A stretch of DNA of 64,000 nt from Sialis fuliginosa (lineage: Eukaryota > Arthropoda > Insecta > Megaloptera > Sialidae), in assembly GCA_961205875.1 (NCBI GenBank), contig OY540810.1:16492001-16556000 (forward strand), written 5' to 3'. The notes under the pieces are model-generated. The model worked only from the letters and a program-made list of their open reading frames with translations, had not been told where the DNA came from and searched no databases. Positions within the stretch are counted from its first letter, which is position 1, and each line of letters opens with the position of its first letter. Shown here piece by piece: positions 1 to 12,331 of the stretch. A program made the position numbers and the translations under genes.

Positions 1-76
1 ATCACATGCAGCAGAAGTAATACTATATTAAAAGCATTTTTATTTGAGGCAACTTATTTATTTTGTATTTTTACAG

Positions 77-1883
77 TTATCCAATGGCTTCAGCAGAAGA
101 ACTAGCTGAAAATTCAGACAACTGTGCTATCTGCTGGGAGAAAATGGAGTCTGCACGTAAACTACCTTGCACACATTTGTTCCACAAGTTAGTATATATT
201 TTATACTATGCTAAATCAAAATCCTATCGAACAAAATGATACAATTGTTGATGGTTTTGTTTGTTTGTTATTTCCAGCTCGTGTCTCCAATCATGGTTAG
301 AGCAGGACACATCGTGCCCAACTTGCCGCATGGCTTTGAGCATTGGAACTCCCGGAATGAACTCTACAAGACTCGATGGTGATATCATCAACGATGCTCA
401 GCAACCGATCAGGCGACCTCCGAACCACTTCTTTCATTTTGATGGTTAGTGAATTTTCTGATTAATAAAAGCCCTTACTAACTAAGATATCTAATTCTAC
501 TTGCACATAAGCTGGAAACTTGAAATTTGGAATATTTGTTCTATGGTTGATGTGGAAAATTGACAGTTTTGGATTTTTGAAAGGGCTTTAATGGGGTAAA
601 ATGGAGCTACTAGATTTTTTTCGCTGTGTTATGGATATATTATTTTTTATTAATTAATTTAATGTTGCTTGCCATTTAATTAATTAAGGAGTAACTTGTG
701 AAACAATCGGTGTCAAATGCAGGGAGTCGAATCGATACAATTTCCTGAACTGGCGGATCCCAGTTTGCAAATCATATCAAATATAAATTAACAATTATAG
801 TCTATTTAAATTTTTGTAGCAATTTTTTTAATTTATAAATATTTAATCGTTTTCTGGAATGGTTTAATATTATACCTATATGTAGAATGTAGGTATACAA
901 GTCCTCATAAAATTAATATTTGTTAATTATATTTACATTTTTAGTAAATATTCCGAAATTATAGATATTATTATTTATTACCTATACAATTTTTAGATAG
1001 TATAGGTATATAATATCTGCTCCAATAAAATAGTATTTTTTTCAGTTCTAATATGTTTGTTTTACATACTTATAATTATTATTAAAATAAGAAACTAGTA
1101 ATAAAAAAAAACATTACTTGAACCGGTTCAAAGTCAAGTTATAAATTTCTTTATTTGTAGGTTCTCGTTATGTATCATGGTTACCGAGCTTCTCAGTAGA
1201 AGTGACTCACACTCAGCTCTTGAGGTCCGATCAGCAGCAAGCTACTACCACATCACAGCTGGATGCAATGGCTCGGCAGGTAACATGCAAAAACAATTAA
1301 AAGTTAATTTGATTATTTAATATCTTGTTATTGAATAGGTACAGCAACTCTTTGCGCATTTACCGCTATCGGTGATCGTGGAAGACCTGCGCATCACTCG
1401 CTCCGTTGAGCTAACCATTGAGAACGTATTGGACGGTCGGCTAGTTGCATCTCCAGTGCTGTTCCGGGAGCAGGAAAGGCTGACGACGCAGCAACCGTCG
1501 CAATTGAACTTTAAGCCGCTGACTGTCTCGTCGGACACAGAGCAGTGGGAGGATCTGTCGATTTCAGCCGACAGGTAACTTGATTTTTTATTGTAATCTG
1601 TTTGATCTTTTCAGTATATCAGTATAGTATTTCTGAGACTTAAAAGAACACATCGGTGCAAGTTTCATTAAAACCAATGCAGTAGTTTTCGATTACGATT
1701 GAGTAATTGCAATGTTTATTTTGTAGCGGTGAGGAGCCGAGCAGCTTGGGCGGGCGTTTTTCCAAGTCCCCGATGGAAAGAGAGAGGATCCTGCATCGGC
1801 GTAAGGAGCACATGGTGATTGCTGCACGCAAACGATATCTAGAACGTACTAGCAAGGAGGCGGCGGCCGTCAGACAGAGTTAA
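77..1883 (+). CDS. AMFR: AMFR/gp78 E3 ubiquitin ligase, 3' part (5 exons)
   Basis: C-terminal part of the ER membrane ubiquitin ligase of ER-associated degradation; upstream exons with the membrane segments lie outside the window. Exons: 77-187, 278-444, 1161-1279, 1339-1574, 1727-1883, all with GT-AG introns and a consistent frame. Exons 1-2 encode a RING-H2 finger (CAIC...CTHLFHNSC...CPTC) with the gp78 signature SWLEQDTSCPTCR. Exon 3 has the family stretch SWLPSFSVEV. Exon 4 carries the CUE ubiquitin-binding domain, in which the usual MFP motif reads LFA. Exon 5 encodes the Ube2g2-binding region (FSKSPMERERILHRRKE...ARKRYLER) and the protein stops 11 residues later, so the C-terminal VCP-interacting motif known from vertebrate gp78 is not visible. 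Identification is strong; completeness of the C-terminus is less sure, since an alternative terminal exon cannot be excluded. Confidence 0.95.
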
Positions 1884-2175
1884 ACTGTCCTGAGTTCACT
1901 GCGAGGTGTTCTCGCGATGAGTTTTTCAAATATAACCAATGGTTTTATGTTGTTGAATGATACAACATACTATCTTCTGTTTTTTATTTATGCTTAATGA
2001 TTGGAAGCTATATATTTTTTTGCAGTGCCAATTTTTTTAAGAATGAGAAATATTTGTAACGATAACCAAACAAATCGAAATAAGACACGCGGCTTGTCTA
2101 TTAACTAGCGTTGCAAATTCTCGCTTGTAGTTTTAACAAAATACATCTTGTGTTGTAAGAAGTTATTCTTTATAT

Positions 2176-2181
2176 AATAAA
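2176..2181 (+). terminator. candidate poly(A) signal of AMFR
   Basis: AATAAA about 290 bp after the AMFR stop. It is the first canonical signal downstream; the surrounding DNA is AT-rich, so chance occurrence is possible. Confidence 0.4.
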
Positions 2182-2399
2182 AACATTGATAAAAGAGTCG
2201 TTACTTAAGATAACAAATTATATGAATATATTCAAACATCGGAAAGAAGATTTTGTGCTACAAATTGTACAAAATGCTGATTTTTCACGTCTACCGATTG
2301 TAAGTGTACTGTCGTGTGTTGGCCGTCACTTTAAAATGGTTTCAAGCAGTAAGAATAGTGCTGGGTCTGCGTCGAGTCTTCTACGTTAAGATCAGCGTT

Positions 2400-3425
2400 A
2401 TTTTTGTGAGAAATCTCTTTGGATTTATCGTATGATTACTTTCGTGATATATAAAAATGTATTTTTTCATTATAATATGTAATTACTGTGTAAAAATTAT
2501 TAGAATGTTGTAGAGATATTTGTAAAAATGTTAATTTATTGTTTTGTTAATTATTTATGTTGGTAAATTTAACCACACTTTTTGAGTGTAACGTAGATAG
2601 TCAGTCGATGTGCTATTGTTTTTCATTTATTAAAAACAGTTTTCCCTTACTCGTCTTACTTATTTAAATATAATTTATTATTATAATCATTAATTATTAT
2701 TCTTACATGTAATATTAACTCTTGAACATGATACAGTCCATTAGGAGAATGTGCGTCATCCCTAAACGAACCAGATTGGAGGGTCTGGATTGTTTGGAAA
2801 AGAGTTATGTGTCCACATTTCAAATCCTCACTTTATCGAGCGTGAAACAGTTGTAAGAATACGATCAAGTCATGTAACAACATTGGTTAAGGCTCCGTAC
2901 TAAAAAAGTGAAATTTAAGTAATTATTGTTTATTTATTAATTATGTATGTCTTGTCTGTTGGTTATCGACTTCAATTTTATCCGCATCGGCCAAAGAATA
3001 TATGTGGGTGACCTATTATTTCTAAATCAGAAGCCAGTGAGTTGAGACTTGTTTCTTTTAAAATTACATTAACCCATGTGTAGTGTTCAAGGGTTAATAC
3101 TTAATGTTTAAATGTGATCATCCTATATATACTTACATACCCTACGCTCTACAACTTGTTATATTTCATTTGTACTGTAAATAGAAACTGATTAAATAAA
3201 ATATGCTTCTTAAATGTTGCTTCGATGTATAATAAAATAAACGTGTACAATAATAAATTGAAATATTTGGTTTGAAATAGCTAGTTTTAATCTCAAGTAT
3301 AAATATTTTTGAAATTTGATTTAAATAAAATTTAATTGCTGTTGTCTGATGAAGAATTAGCAAGTGTCAAAATCCAAAAATGTTTGAGAACTGACTGTAA
3401 TGTCATATGGTGATTAATAAGTTGA
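2400..3425. other. intergenic, no gene seen
   Basis: AT-rich DNA between AMFR and the repeat field. I see no ORF with family character, no RNA gene and no clear inverted repeat. Confidence 0.5.
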
Positions 3426-3429
3426 GAGA

Positions 3430-4075
3430 CAACAAAACCTTTCAGAATATTTAGATATGCCGACAAAAATATATCTTAATGATATTATAAAGAAGTTTTT
3501 TTAAATTTCAACAAAAAGATAACTTAATGAAACATAGATGATACCATAAAGGGATCTCTTAGATATGTCGACATAAAGATGATTTAATATCAAAGAGGAT
3601 ATTTTTAGATATTTCAACAATAATATATCTTAATAATAATAATATCAAAAAGAGGTCTCTTTTAATTATGTCAACATAAAGATAACTTAATGTCATAAAT
3701 GCCCGGTATTATAAAAAATTTGCTTGAGTGCAAATGAAAATTAGCTTCCAGCTAATGCTATCTGCTAGGTGTCAAATTGTAATGAAATTGCTCGATATTT
3801 TAAAGCAGTGGTAATCAATGTGTAATAATGTAAATGCTATACATTTTATGAGGTACACTTGGCAGCACTTATTTTAAGTCACTGATTGTACTCATCGCGC
3901 ATGCGTCAAAGTTATATGTACGATTCCATTTGCTACATCTGTGAGTTTATATTTAATACCTAGCAGATAGATATTTTTTTTTAGATATTTCAACAAAAAT
4001 ATATCTTAATAATATCAAAAAAAAAGGTCTCTTAGACATGCAACAAAAAGATAACTTAATGATATCATTCTGAAA
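3430..4075. repeat. degenerate ~60-bp tandem repeat
   Basis: Successive imperfect units of about 60 bp built around the motifs TCAACAAAAAGATAACTTAA and AAGAGGTCTCTTAGATATG. The block is interrupted near 3702-3950 by a different element. Related single units occur at about 23905-24050 (inverted), 31935-32000 and 32780-32850, with weaker hits near 25020 and 28310, so the unit is dispersed as well as tandem. Confidence 0.7.
3702..3880. mobile_element. half copy of CCCGGTATTATAA foldback element
   Basis: Begins GCCCGGTATTATAAAAAATT and then matches, along its length, one strand of the element at 61670-61856. Only one terminus is intact here; it interrupts the 60-bp tandem block. Confidence 0.6.
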
Positions 4076-4752
4076 TGTTTGTTATTTGGAAGAATATGTT
4101 AACTAAAATCATATTTAAATGATAATAAATTAAAGACCTATTTCTTATGCTCATTCTAAAACATTAGTTCTCAATAAATGTGATTTATTACCCAATATCA
4201 GTCCTTTATAAATTTTTACAATTCCATACAAAGCTCAAAAATATTTACAGGTCTCTAGCACAGTTTATTTTGAAAAGGATACAAATAAAAAATAATCGGC
4301 TATAACCATTACCAAATAACAATTTTATTAAATTTCTTTCATGTTATAAATATATAAAATATTGTCTCATAATCATAATAATGTGTGCTTATATATTTAT
4401 ACAAATATAATATATTATAATACATCTTAACGTACATTAAATCTTAAACATATATTTTATGGAGATATTTTAAAATCACAATTAAATTAAAACTATCTAG
4501 AATTTGACTGTTACAAAACTCTTTGATGTATATGTTTATTATTTAACCTATATGATCTTAATATTTTCAATTTGTCAAATAGAAGATTCTCTATAATGTT
4601 TTGTATAGAAAAAGATAATCCATCGGAAAATGCATTATTGAAATGAAATAATAAAAAATAAACAATACTATTCTAATCCCGTTTTTTTTTATATCACATT
4701 TCTCATTCCTTAAACCAAGGTATGTATACATATAAAGACAAGGTAGTCGGTA

Positions 4753-5088
4753 GAGTCATTCCATGTCAAATCAACACAGGCTATAAACCTCACCATCTCA
4801 GATTTTCATGAAATTTGGCACAATTGTACTATTCATATAGACTTGGAAAAATACCAAATTTTATTGAGATATGTCTACTCGTTTTGAAATTACAGCTATG
4901 TAAAGTTTTCAAAAATTGGCCAAAAAACTGATGGAAAATTTTTGAAATGCACTGGAAACTGATCTAATTGACCTAGAGATTTGGGCGGGGTTCCCATATT
5001 GTGTTGTATATCATTGGAATCGGTGTGAAATATGCTGTAAAATGACACCCCGCCCAATTCTCTAGGTCAATTAGATCAGCTCGAGTTT
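4753..5088. mobile_element. truncated GAGTCATTCC foldback element
   Basis: Starts with GAGTCATTCCATGTCAAAT and matches the arms of the larger foldback element at 45921-47475. An internal stretch reading CTAATTGACCTAGAG is followed about 70 bp later by its complement, so two arms are fused by an internal deletion. Confidence 0.7.
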
Positions 5089-5585
5089 ATTCCTTGCCTA
5101 AGACCTGTAAACCATCTAATTAAAAATATTTCCAAAATAGTATTAGTCAATTTTAGAAGGTTCCATTCAACTTTTGATAGGTAAAACTAGAATGAAAATA
5201 AAAAGAAACATTTTCGAGATTTCATCAGATTTTAAAATTTTCAAATTAAATAACTCAGTTTCAAAGTTAGTAAATAAATACACAGGTCACCTTGTAATTT
5301 TTTACCAATCAAGTTGGGCATACCGTATTACATTTTATAATTACAAGGCTACATTTTGTTATGATTTGGCAAACCAGATGACGCATTTTCCCTATTTTAC
5401 GCCGAGTTATAAAGAAAAGATTTCATCCAATTGACAGTTATTTAACCTAAAAAGTTTTAAATTGGCGCAAATCCTGGGATTCAGGACCATCCTATACCAC
5501 TATTTACGAGAACCTATTTCGGGATAATTTGCTATCAACATGCTTGAGCGATCACATGCAAAATGTTTCAACTCTACCATTTGAG

Positions 5586-5877
5586 TCTTAAAACTTTAAC
5601 CATTGAGTAAAGAATAACACATTGCTTTGACACGAGTAGAAAATAGCAATACATTATAAATGAAGTTTGTCTGGGTGAAGGCGGAGCTTACGCTTAGAGT
5701 GCTGTCAAGCGAGGGGTACGGGACGGATAATTTTGTATCTTGGATAATAAGTTAGTTCAAGTTCCGATTGTAAGATGGCTTGAGTGCTGCCACCTAGAGC
5801 TTGGAACATCGTCCCCGTTTCATCAAAATACATTGCGTTGTTTCTCTTGTTATTCTTTACTCAATGCTTTAACGCAT
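5586..5877. repeat. inverted repeat, probable MITE
   Basis: CATTGAGTAAAGAATAACA near 5600 is matched by its reverse complement near 5850 with further flanking similarity. The interior has no coding content. No target duplication could be read. Confidence 0.5.
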
Positions 5878-6361
5878 ATTTCTGAAAACCACTTTTTTGT
5901 GAATCTCATACAAGACAACTCAAAAACTATTTGATCGATCGTTTTGAAGTTTTGCACACTTATAAATAATAAATATAAAAGTTTAGATAATAAATATAAA
6001 GTTTCTTGAAAGTAATTAAAAAAACTGCTTTTTCATTAACAAATGTAATAAAAATTTCATGAAAAATCAAACATTTTTTTCAAACACGTACCATTTTTCA
6101 AATTTTCATTTTTCTTTGGATTTTGTAAATAAATTGACATAGCGTGTGGGTTTTAAAAATCTAAAACTTCTTGTCTCTGATGTTGCATATTAATACAGCA
6201 GATGCTAGGTTGTATGCCGTGGAACAACTCAGGTGGCAATCATCTTTGAAGCAAGTGTCGTACAGCTGCCATTTTTAAATAAAAATGTTTTTGAAAATTA
6301 AACGATGTTAATATGTACCTACATAAAATTTTTCAACACAAAAAAATCTTTGACACATCTT

Positions 6362-6373
6362 TTTATTTTTATT
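6362..6373 (-). terminator. poly(A) signals of PEX11
   Basis: Two AATAAA hexamers in a row on the minus strand, about 120 bp beyond the PEX11 stop codon. Confidence 0.5.
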
Positions 6374-6493
6374 TCTGAAAATCTGACCAGAATCCTCCTA
6401 AACCGACTGTAGTTTGCCCTATTATTTTTACCAATCCTCAATTAAAACTATCGTTAAGTGAATAAAAAACACTTGAAATGTTAATACACAAAA

Positions 6494-7965
6494 CTAACTT
6501 GGTGTTAATTTTGTTAAGGGATCAATTATAGTAATTAATCCTGCAATTGAACTAACTACCCCTAACACCCCTATAGTCCGCGGAGACAACTTAACCAACC
6601 CGATCGCATTCAAAGGTATCCAAAAATCACACACGTTCTTAACGATATCAACACAGACTTGTTTATGCAAACTGATAACTTTAAATGCTTGACACGTTAC
6701 TGGAAGAATATTACATGATTTTCGCACCCCTGAAGAAAGTATGCGATTTTTATTATTATTTAATACTCTAATTATCTCGTATATGTCACGTATTAAACTC
6801 ATTATAATGGAATACAGCCAATATCTGTTGGAAATTCTATTCCATTTTTGGGAGTCCACTTTCCTTAATCCAGCTCTGCTAAGCCATATCATGTGATCAG
6901 CTAGTAAGAATAATGCGCTGCATATTTTACTCATCGATACTGTTACTCTTAGTACAATATCGGGATTATGAATGACAGAAAATGTTGAATAAAATGTGTC
7001 GAAGCATCTTCCAAATCGCAGTACTAAAATTTAAAATAATTTATTATTATAACCAGAGTCGGCAAAAGGCGGGTACGATGCGTGATTTTCACGCAGGCGC
7101 CAATCACCGAAGGCAACAAATTTTGAATAAAATTTAATAAGTGAAATTCGTAAGAATAGCATTATCAGCAAAAAGTTATATTATAAATAAATTTGAGGAG
7201 CAGCAAAATCATAATGACAAGTACAAAAAAAGTCATCAAAAATAGCAAAGGGTGCAAAAAAAAATTTTTTCACATGTCATCAGGCGCCGGTCCTGATTGT
7301 AACTATTTATTTTTATTTAAATTATTAAATCTGCTTACATTTCCGAAATGAGCTTAATGTGTATTCCAAATCTTTAAGGTAGTCGATATCTTGAGACCTA
7401 TTCGGTTGAAGATTAGACCAACAGACCCGCGTTCCATATTGTAACAACCTGTATTAATATAAGTGAAACAAAACATTATTCAAGGTGGAATAACTGCATT
7501 TAAGTGTACTGAAATGCAGTGTATTGTAAATAGGGTGACCAGATTTTAGTTTTGGTAAACTCTGTGATGTAAATGAAAACCCCTTTTTTAATTTGATCTT
7601 ATCTTTTTTATTTTTATTTTCATAAAATTTGTTACCATAATCTGCACTGTCCCCTGCTCTATTTTTGATGACTTTTTTTTGTCGTCATTTTTTGCAAAAC
7701 CCGGAAAAATTGCACCCAAACCCTGAGCCCGGAGATCCAATGTGCAAACCCTGAGACTCCGGGTCAAAACTGGAGACCTAGTCACCCTAATTGTATACAA
7801 ACAAGATAAATAAGTAATAGGTATAATTCAATATAAATGCATAAATAAAATTAACTTTGAACTATAGCAATAATTTGAAGATTATATCTATACTTTAAAT
7901 ATAACATACCTTGCTATTTTATCTCTCCCAGCAGTTTTCTCATTTAATTTCATTAAAGTTTCCAT
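6494..7965 (-). CDS. PEX11: PEX11 peroxisomal membrane protein (3 exons)
   Basis: Peroxisomal membrane-shaping protein that drives elongation before peroxisome fission. Coding exons on the minus strand: 7910-7965, 7339-7448, 6494-7023; lengths 56, 110 and 530 nt give 231 aa, close to vertebrate PEX11B (259). The start METLMKLNEKTAGRDKIA lies 3 nt inside an exon after a good acceptor. Family landmarks are FRKLLRFGRCFD, then LADHMIWLSRAGL, the RYWLYSIIMSLIRD segment, and a C-terminal hydrophobic segment (LVKLSPRTIGVLGVVSSIAG). Junctions R|LLQYG and RK|LLRFG restore conserved family sequence. The gene is divergent from ferrochelatase, with a GC-rich hairpin in the shared upstream region. Assignment to the alpha/beta rather than gamma type is by resemblance only. 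A 5' UTR intron is suggested by the acceptor immediately before the start. Confidence 0.93.
7531..7789. mobile_element. MITE with TAGGGTGACCAGA ends in PEX11 intron 1
   Basis: Inverted ends TAGGGTGACCAGATTTTAG and GACCTAGTCACCCTA about 260 bp apart, with no coding capacity. Lies wholly inside the first PEX11 intron. Confidence 0.6.
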
Positions 7966-8439
7966 CTTCTATAATATAAAAAATTCATAAGGTATAAAAA
8001 ATTTTTTTCGAATTATTATATTGATATTATTTTGTTAGAACACAGCGTACATTTCAAGTGTTAATTAAACTAGTTTGATAAAAAAATTTGTCTTGTTATT
8101 ATTATATTATCAAATTGAGATAATATTTTTTTTTTTATGCACGCGATTTTGGTAATTATATAAATTTTACTTTGCACGTATAGGTACTGCACCACATACG
8201 TCAAAAAAGTACATTGTTGACGTTTAGGTATATAGTTTGTATCACACGGTAAAATTGTGTCGTTTTGATTAATTTTAAATAGATCAAAACTTTAGTTATA
8301 TAAAGTTTTTGTAGATTATGTAGTATGAGTATGAGAATTCAGAAGTAAATCAATTTTGTCATAAAACTTGCGTTTTTGACCTTTTATATTTTGTGGGTTA
8401 AAAATATTTTACTGTGTGAAACAAACCTAATATACTGTT

Positions 8440-8673
8440 ATATACTTCAAGCATATACCTACTAGAGGCAGCCTTACCGCTCGGCCGTGCAAAACAAGCG
8501 TGCGAGAGAGAAAGCGCGAATAAGTTTACATTCTTTCTCTCTCGCTCCGCGTGCTGAATTCGGCGAGCAAAAGAGAAAGGTTGTAGACTTATTCGCGCTT
8601 TCTCTCTCGCACGCTTGTTCGCACGGTGGACGGAAAGGCTGCCTCTAGTAGGTGTATGCTCGAAGGTTATATA
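8440..8673. repeat. GC-rich near-perfect hairpin (foldback)
   Basis: Arms of about 110 nt fold back on each other through almost the whole length, with the centre at the GAATTC near 8556. The outer arms share CTACTAGAGGCAGCCTT and the inner arms share AAGCGTGCGAGAGAGAAAGC followed by GCGAATAAGT. The block is much richer in GC than its surroundings and sits about 490 bp upstream of the ferrochelatase start. It could be a MITE or a hairpin-RNA locus. Confidence 0.8.
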
Positions 8674-9162
8674 TTTTATAAGATTATCGTGACAGTGACA
8701 AGCATTTTATTATTAATTACTTTGTTTATAATTTTTATAATATTTATAAATTTTTTGTTAAAATAAAGGTAAATAAAGAATTTTAAAAACCAATCAACAT
8801 ATTTTCTAACAGGTCAAATTATTTTCTATTTACATTTATTTATAGCAATGTAAATTATTTTCCTAATACCGGTTCATACATTTTTATTTATTTATATGTT
8901 TAGTACAGTCAGTAATTAATATAGAATATAGGTAATTATCTTTAATTACGTATATGTGAATAATAATTTCTTATTAAGTATTATATGTTAATTTTCAATT
9001 AAAATGAATGATTTGCAAAAAGTTATGCAATTTATAAAATCTAATAAATCATATTAAAAATTCTTTAGTACTAAAAATATTTTACAGTTATACATTTTCT
9101 GCGCATTTTTATTTGTAAATCACAAATTAATATCCATACAATTATTAAATTCTTCAGTAAAT

Positions 9163-12100
9163 ATGTGGCGGAAGACACTTTCAAGATGTATGTCTACAAG
9201 TACAATGAAACCACAGACGGGTATTGTAATGTTAAATATGGGGGGTCCCGAAACTGCAGACGGTGTATGTGATTATCTACACAAAATTATGACTGACAAG
9301 GATATGATTCAACTACCGATGCAAAGGTAACTTGTCCAAAAAAATATGACAATTTTAAGTTGTCAAAACTTTTAATCATATATTACTCATTCATAATATT
9401 TAATAATACAGCAAATTAGGACCATGGATAGCGCAACGAAGAACACCTGAAGTACAAAAGAAATATAATGAAATTGGTGGTGGTTCACCGATTTTAAAAT
9501 GGACTAAAAAACAAGGAGAATTACTTTGCAAGCGTCTTGATCAAATATCACCTGAGACAGGACCGCATAAGTATTATCCTGCATTTCGTTACGTCAACCC
9601 AAACACCGAAGAAGCATTGGATCAAGTTGAAAAGTATTATAAGAGCTATTTAACCCTTTGAGGGTAACGTAAAACATGTGATTAATTTTTAGGGATGGTG
9701 TGAAACGTATTGTTCTGTTTTCTCAATATCCACAATTCAGTTGCGCAACATCGGGTTCGAGTTTCAATGAAATTTATAAATATTATAAAGAAAGGTAAAT
9801 TTTAAAATTTTTGCGACTCACATTTATTTATTTAATGTTCATATTTTTGTAGAAATTTACCGAGTGGTGTAAAATATACAATAATTGATCGCTGGGCAAT
9901 GCATCCTCTTTTAGCCAAAACATTTGCTGAACGCATCAAAGAAGAATTAACACATTTTCCAGACAACATACGGGATCATGTGATGTTGATGTTCTCAGCA
10001 CATTCATTACCGTTGAAGGTGAGTTAGCTTTATTTATTTATTGTTTTTCATTAGGTATTTTTTAATTAATAAAAGCAACCTAAAAGACATTACTTTACAG
10101 TATTTATCAGTATTACTGTTTCTTGTAACGTAGCTTTATTGCATACTTAATATATGATTATCAGGCTTTAATATGCCCCATTGTATAATTATTGCAGTGT
10201 TTTTTAACCTGAGTTTGTTTAAGATGGTCGGTCGGCAGATATACAAATATTTAAAAAAAATTGTGCAATATTCAAAACAGCTGTAACTATTGTAAAAATG
10301 ATCGTAATAAAAAGAAAATTTAAAAGTTTTTTTGAAAAAGTCTTTAAGTAAAGATTTCAAACTTTAATTTACATTTGAAAAAAATTTCATTGCGATCATT
10401 TTTATTAAAATCACAGTTATTTGAATATTGGAAATATTTTTTAGAAAAAAAAAATTTCTTTATTTTAAAGTTCTTCACATGCATTCAAATTTCCCATACG
10501 TAAACAAAAACCTTATAGCATTTTATAAAAATGGAAAATGTACACAGGCCGTAAGTCGAGGCGACGCGTATCCGTCCGAAGTTGGAGCGACTGTCCAAAT
10601 GGTCATGAACGAATTAAATTGGAGTAACCCGTATTGTCTAGTGTGGCAATCAAAGGTCGGCCCTCTTCCTTGGTTAGGTCCGTTCACAGACGAAGCTCTA
10701 AAAGGCTACGTACAACAAGGAAAGAAGAATTTTATTCTCGTTCCAATCGCTTTCGTTAATGAACATATTGAAACATTACATGAAATGGATATTGAATATT
10801 GCCAAGATGTAGCTAAAGAGGTTTGTGATTAATATTTATTTTTTATTTTTGTGATATTGTGTTTCATGTTCTTTAAGTTCATTGAATATCTTTAAGACGC
10901 AGATAATATTTTTGGATTAAATTTAAAAATAAATAATTAAACTATTTAAACCTTAAAATTTGCACTTGAAGACTACTCGTTTAGTTACAATAGAGGTTCA
11001 ATTTCATTATTATTTAATTAAAAAATATTATTCCTGGAGGAATTCAACAGACACTTGATCCTGATATTATATATATTTTTAACGCATGTTTAAAACTTTA
11101 GTTAACATTTAATGAATGCTTTGTATTATATTGGTTTTGTTTATTTATTTATTTCATGTGTGAGCATCCTTGTTGAAATATAAATATATGTATATAAATC
11201 AACAGGTGAGGGTAAATTTTTTTTTAAAATTAAATTAATATAAATTTTCATTTTTTATTTATCATATAATTGTTAAATTAAATAATGCATATTGACAAAT
11301 TCAAAGGGAGTTTCGACCCCTAACCCTCTTATATGGGAATATACAGTAGCACTTTGCAATAATGGTTACTTGCTTAACAGTATTTCGCAATAACAGCGCT
11401 CTGAAATCTCCATCAAATTTTATATTTCTATTTCTTTTTTAGTTGTAAATCATGTACGGTACATACTAAATATATATTTAAAGGTATACATTATGAAAAA
11501 TTACCTTTATATCATTATTTTATAGTTAGTGTTATTGCACACTTAATATATATTAGTACATAGTACGTAGTTTTCCTCGCAAACACTCGCGAGGCACAAA
11601 AAAGCCTTAATTCACTTAACGGTGAAGGTCTGGTCCCAATTACGCTGTTATTGCAAGGTGCTAGTGTATTAGATTTATCGAAGATATTTTTAATATACAA
11701 AATTATATATGTGAAAAAACCATAAAATACTGTGATTTCTATGTCACTAATCTTGGATTACAATCTCTAGTGTCTTTGACGTTATCTGGGGAAAAATTAT
11801 CAAATCCAATTGGATAAAAATCTGCTCAGATTCCGAAAATGGCCTAATCATAATTAAATCAGACCATTCAGATCTACATATTTGGATCAAATCAGATCGA
11901 ATGGATCCAAATTGATTTTTAATTTGATCTTATCAGATGTAAAGGATGCAAATAGATTATTGATTAGATTCAGTCAGATCTGATTGGATTTGATTAGATC
12001 TCATTGGACCTAATCAGATCTGAATCCAAATAATTTGATTAGGTCTAAATAGATCTGATTGGATCCAAAAATCTACCGCTGTTACATCAGATCTAGCTGG

Positions 12101-12331
12101 TTCTAATTAAATCTGATAATATTAAACTAATTTTTTTAGGTCGGAGTGGAACAAATAAGAAGAGCTGCAGCTCCTAACGACCATCCGATATTTATAGAAG
12201 CTTTATCCGATTTGGTTTTAAAACATATAAACCATGGTAAAATAAATCCTAAATTCCTGACAAGATGTCCCCATTGCGCTAACGTTAATTGTACACCGAG
12301 TAAAGAGTGGTTTTCAAAACTACCTCTTTAA
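9163..12331 (+). CDS. FECH: Ferrochelatase, mitochondrial (6 exons)
   Basis: Inserts Fe2+ into protoporphyrin IX to make heme, on the inner mitochondrial membrane. Exons: 9163-9326, 9412-9633, 9693-9794, 9853-10018, 10548-10820, 12140-12331; 1119 nt, 372 aa. The N-terminus [16 protein letters not shown] is basic and hydroxylated like a mitochondrial presequence. Landmarks: [24 protein letters not shown] with the first [2Fe-2S] cysteine; the catalytic His in [18 protein letters not shown]; and [12 protein letters not shown], containing the conserved His and Glu of the active site (the preceding Asp of human FECH is Glu here). The end CPHCANVNC supplies the other three cluster cysteines in the C-x2-C-x4-C spacing of animal enzymes. 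The start was chosen as the first Met ahead of the presequence. Intron 2 is only about 60 bp; intron 5 is 1.3 kb and repeat-bearing. Confidence 0.97.
11795..12120. repeat. degenerate GATCTGATTGGAT repeat in FECH intron 5
   Basis: About 300 bp of imperfect short units based on AATCAGATCTGATTGGATC, in both orientations because the unit is partly palindromic. It is bounded on the right by the acceptor of exon 6 (exon start 12140). Confidence 0.7.
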
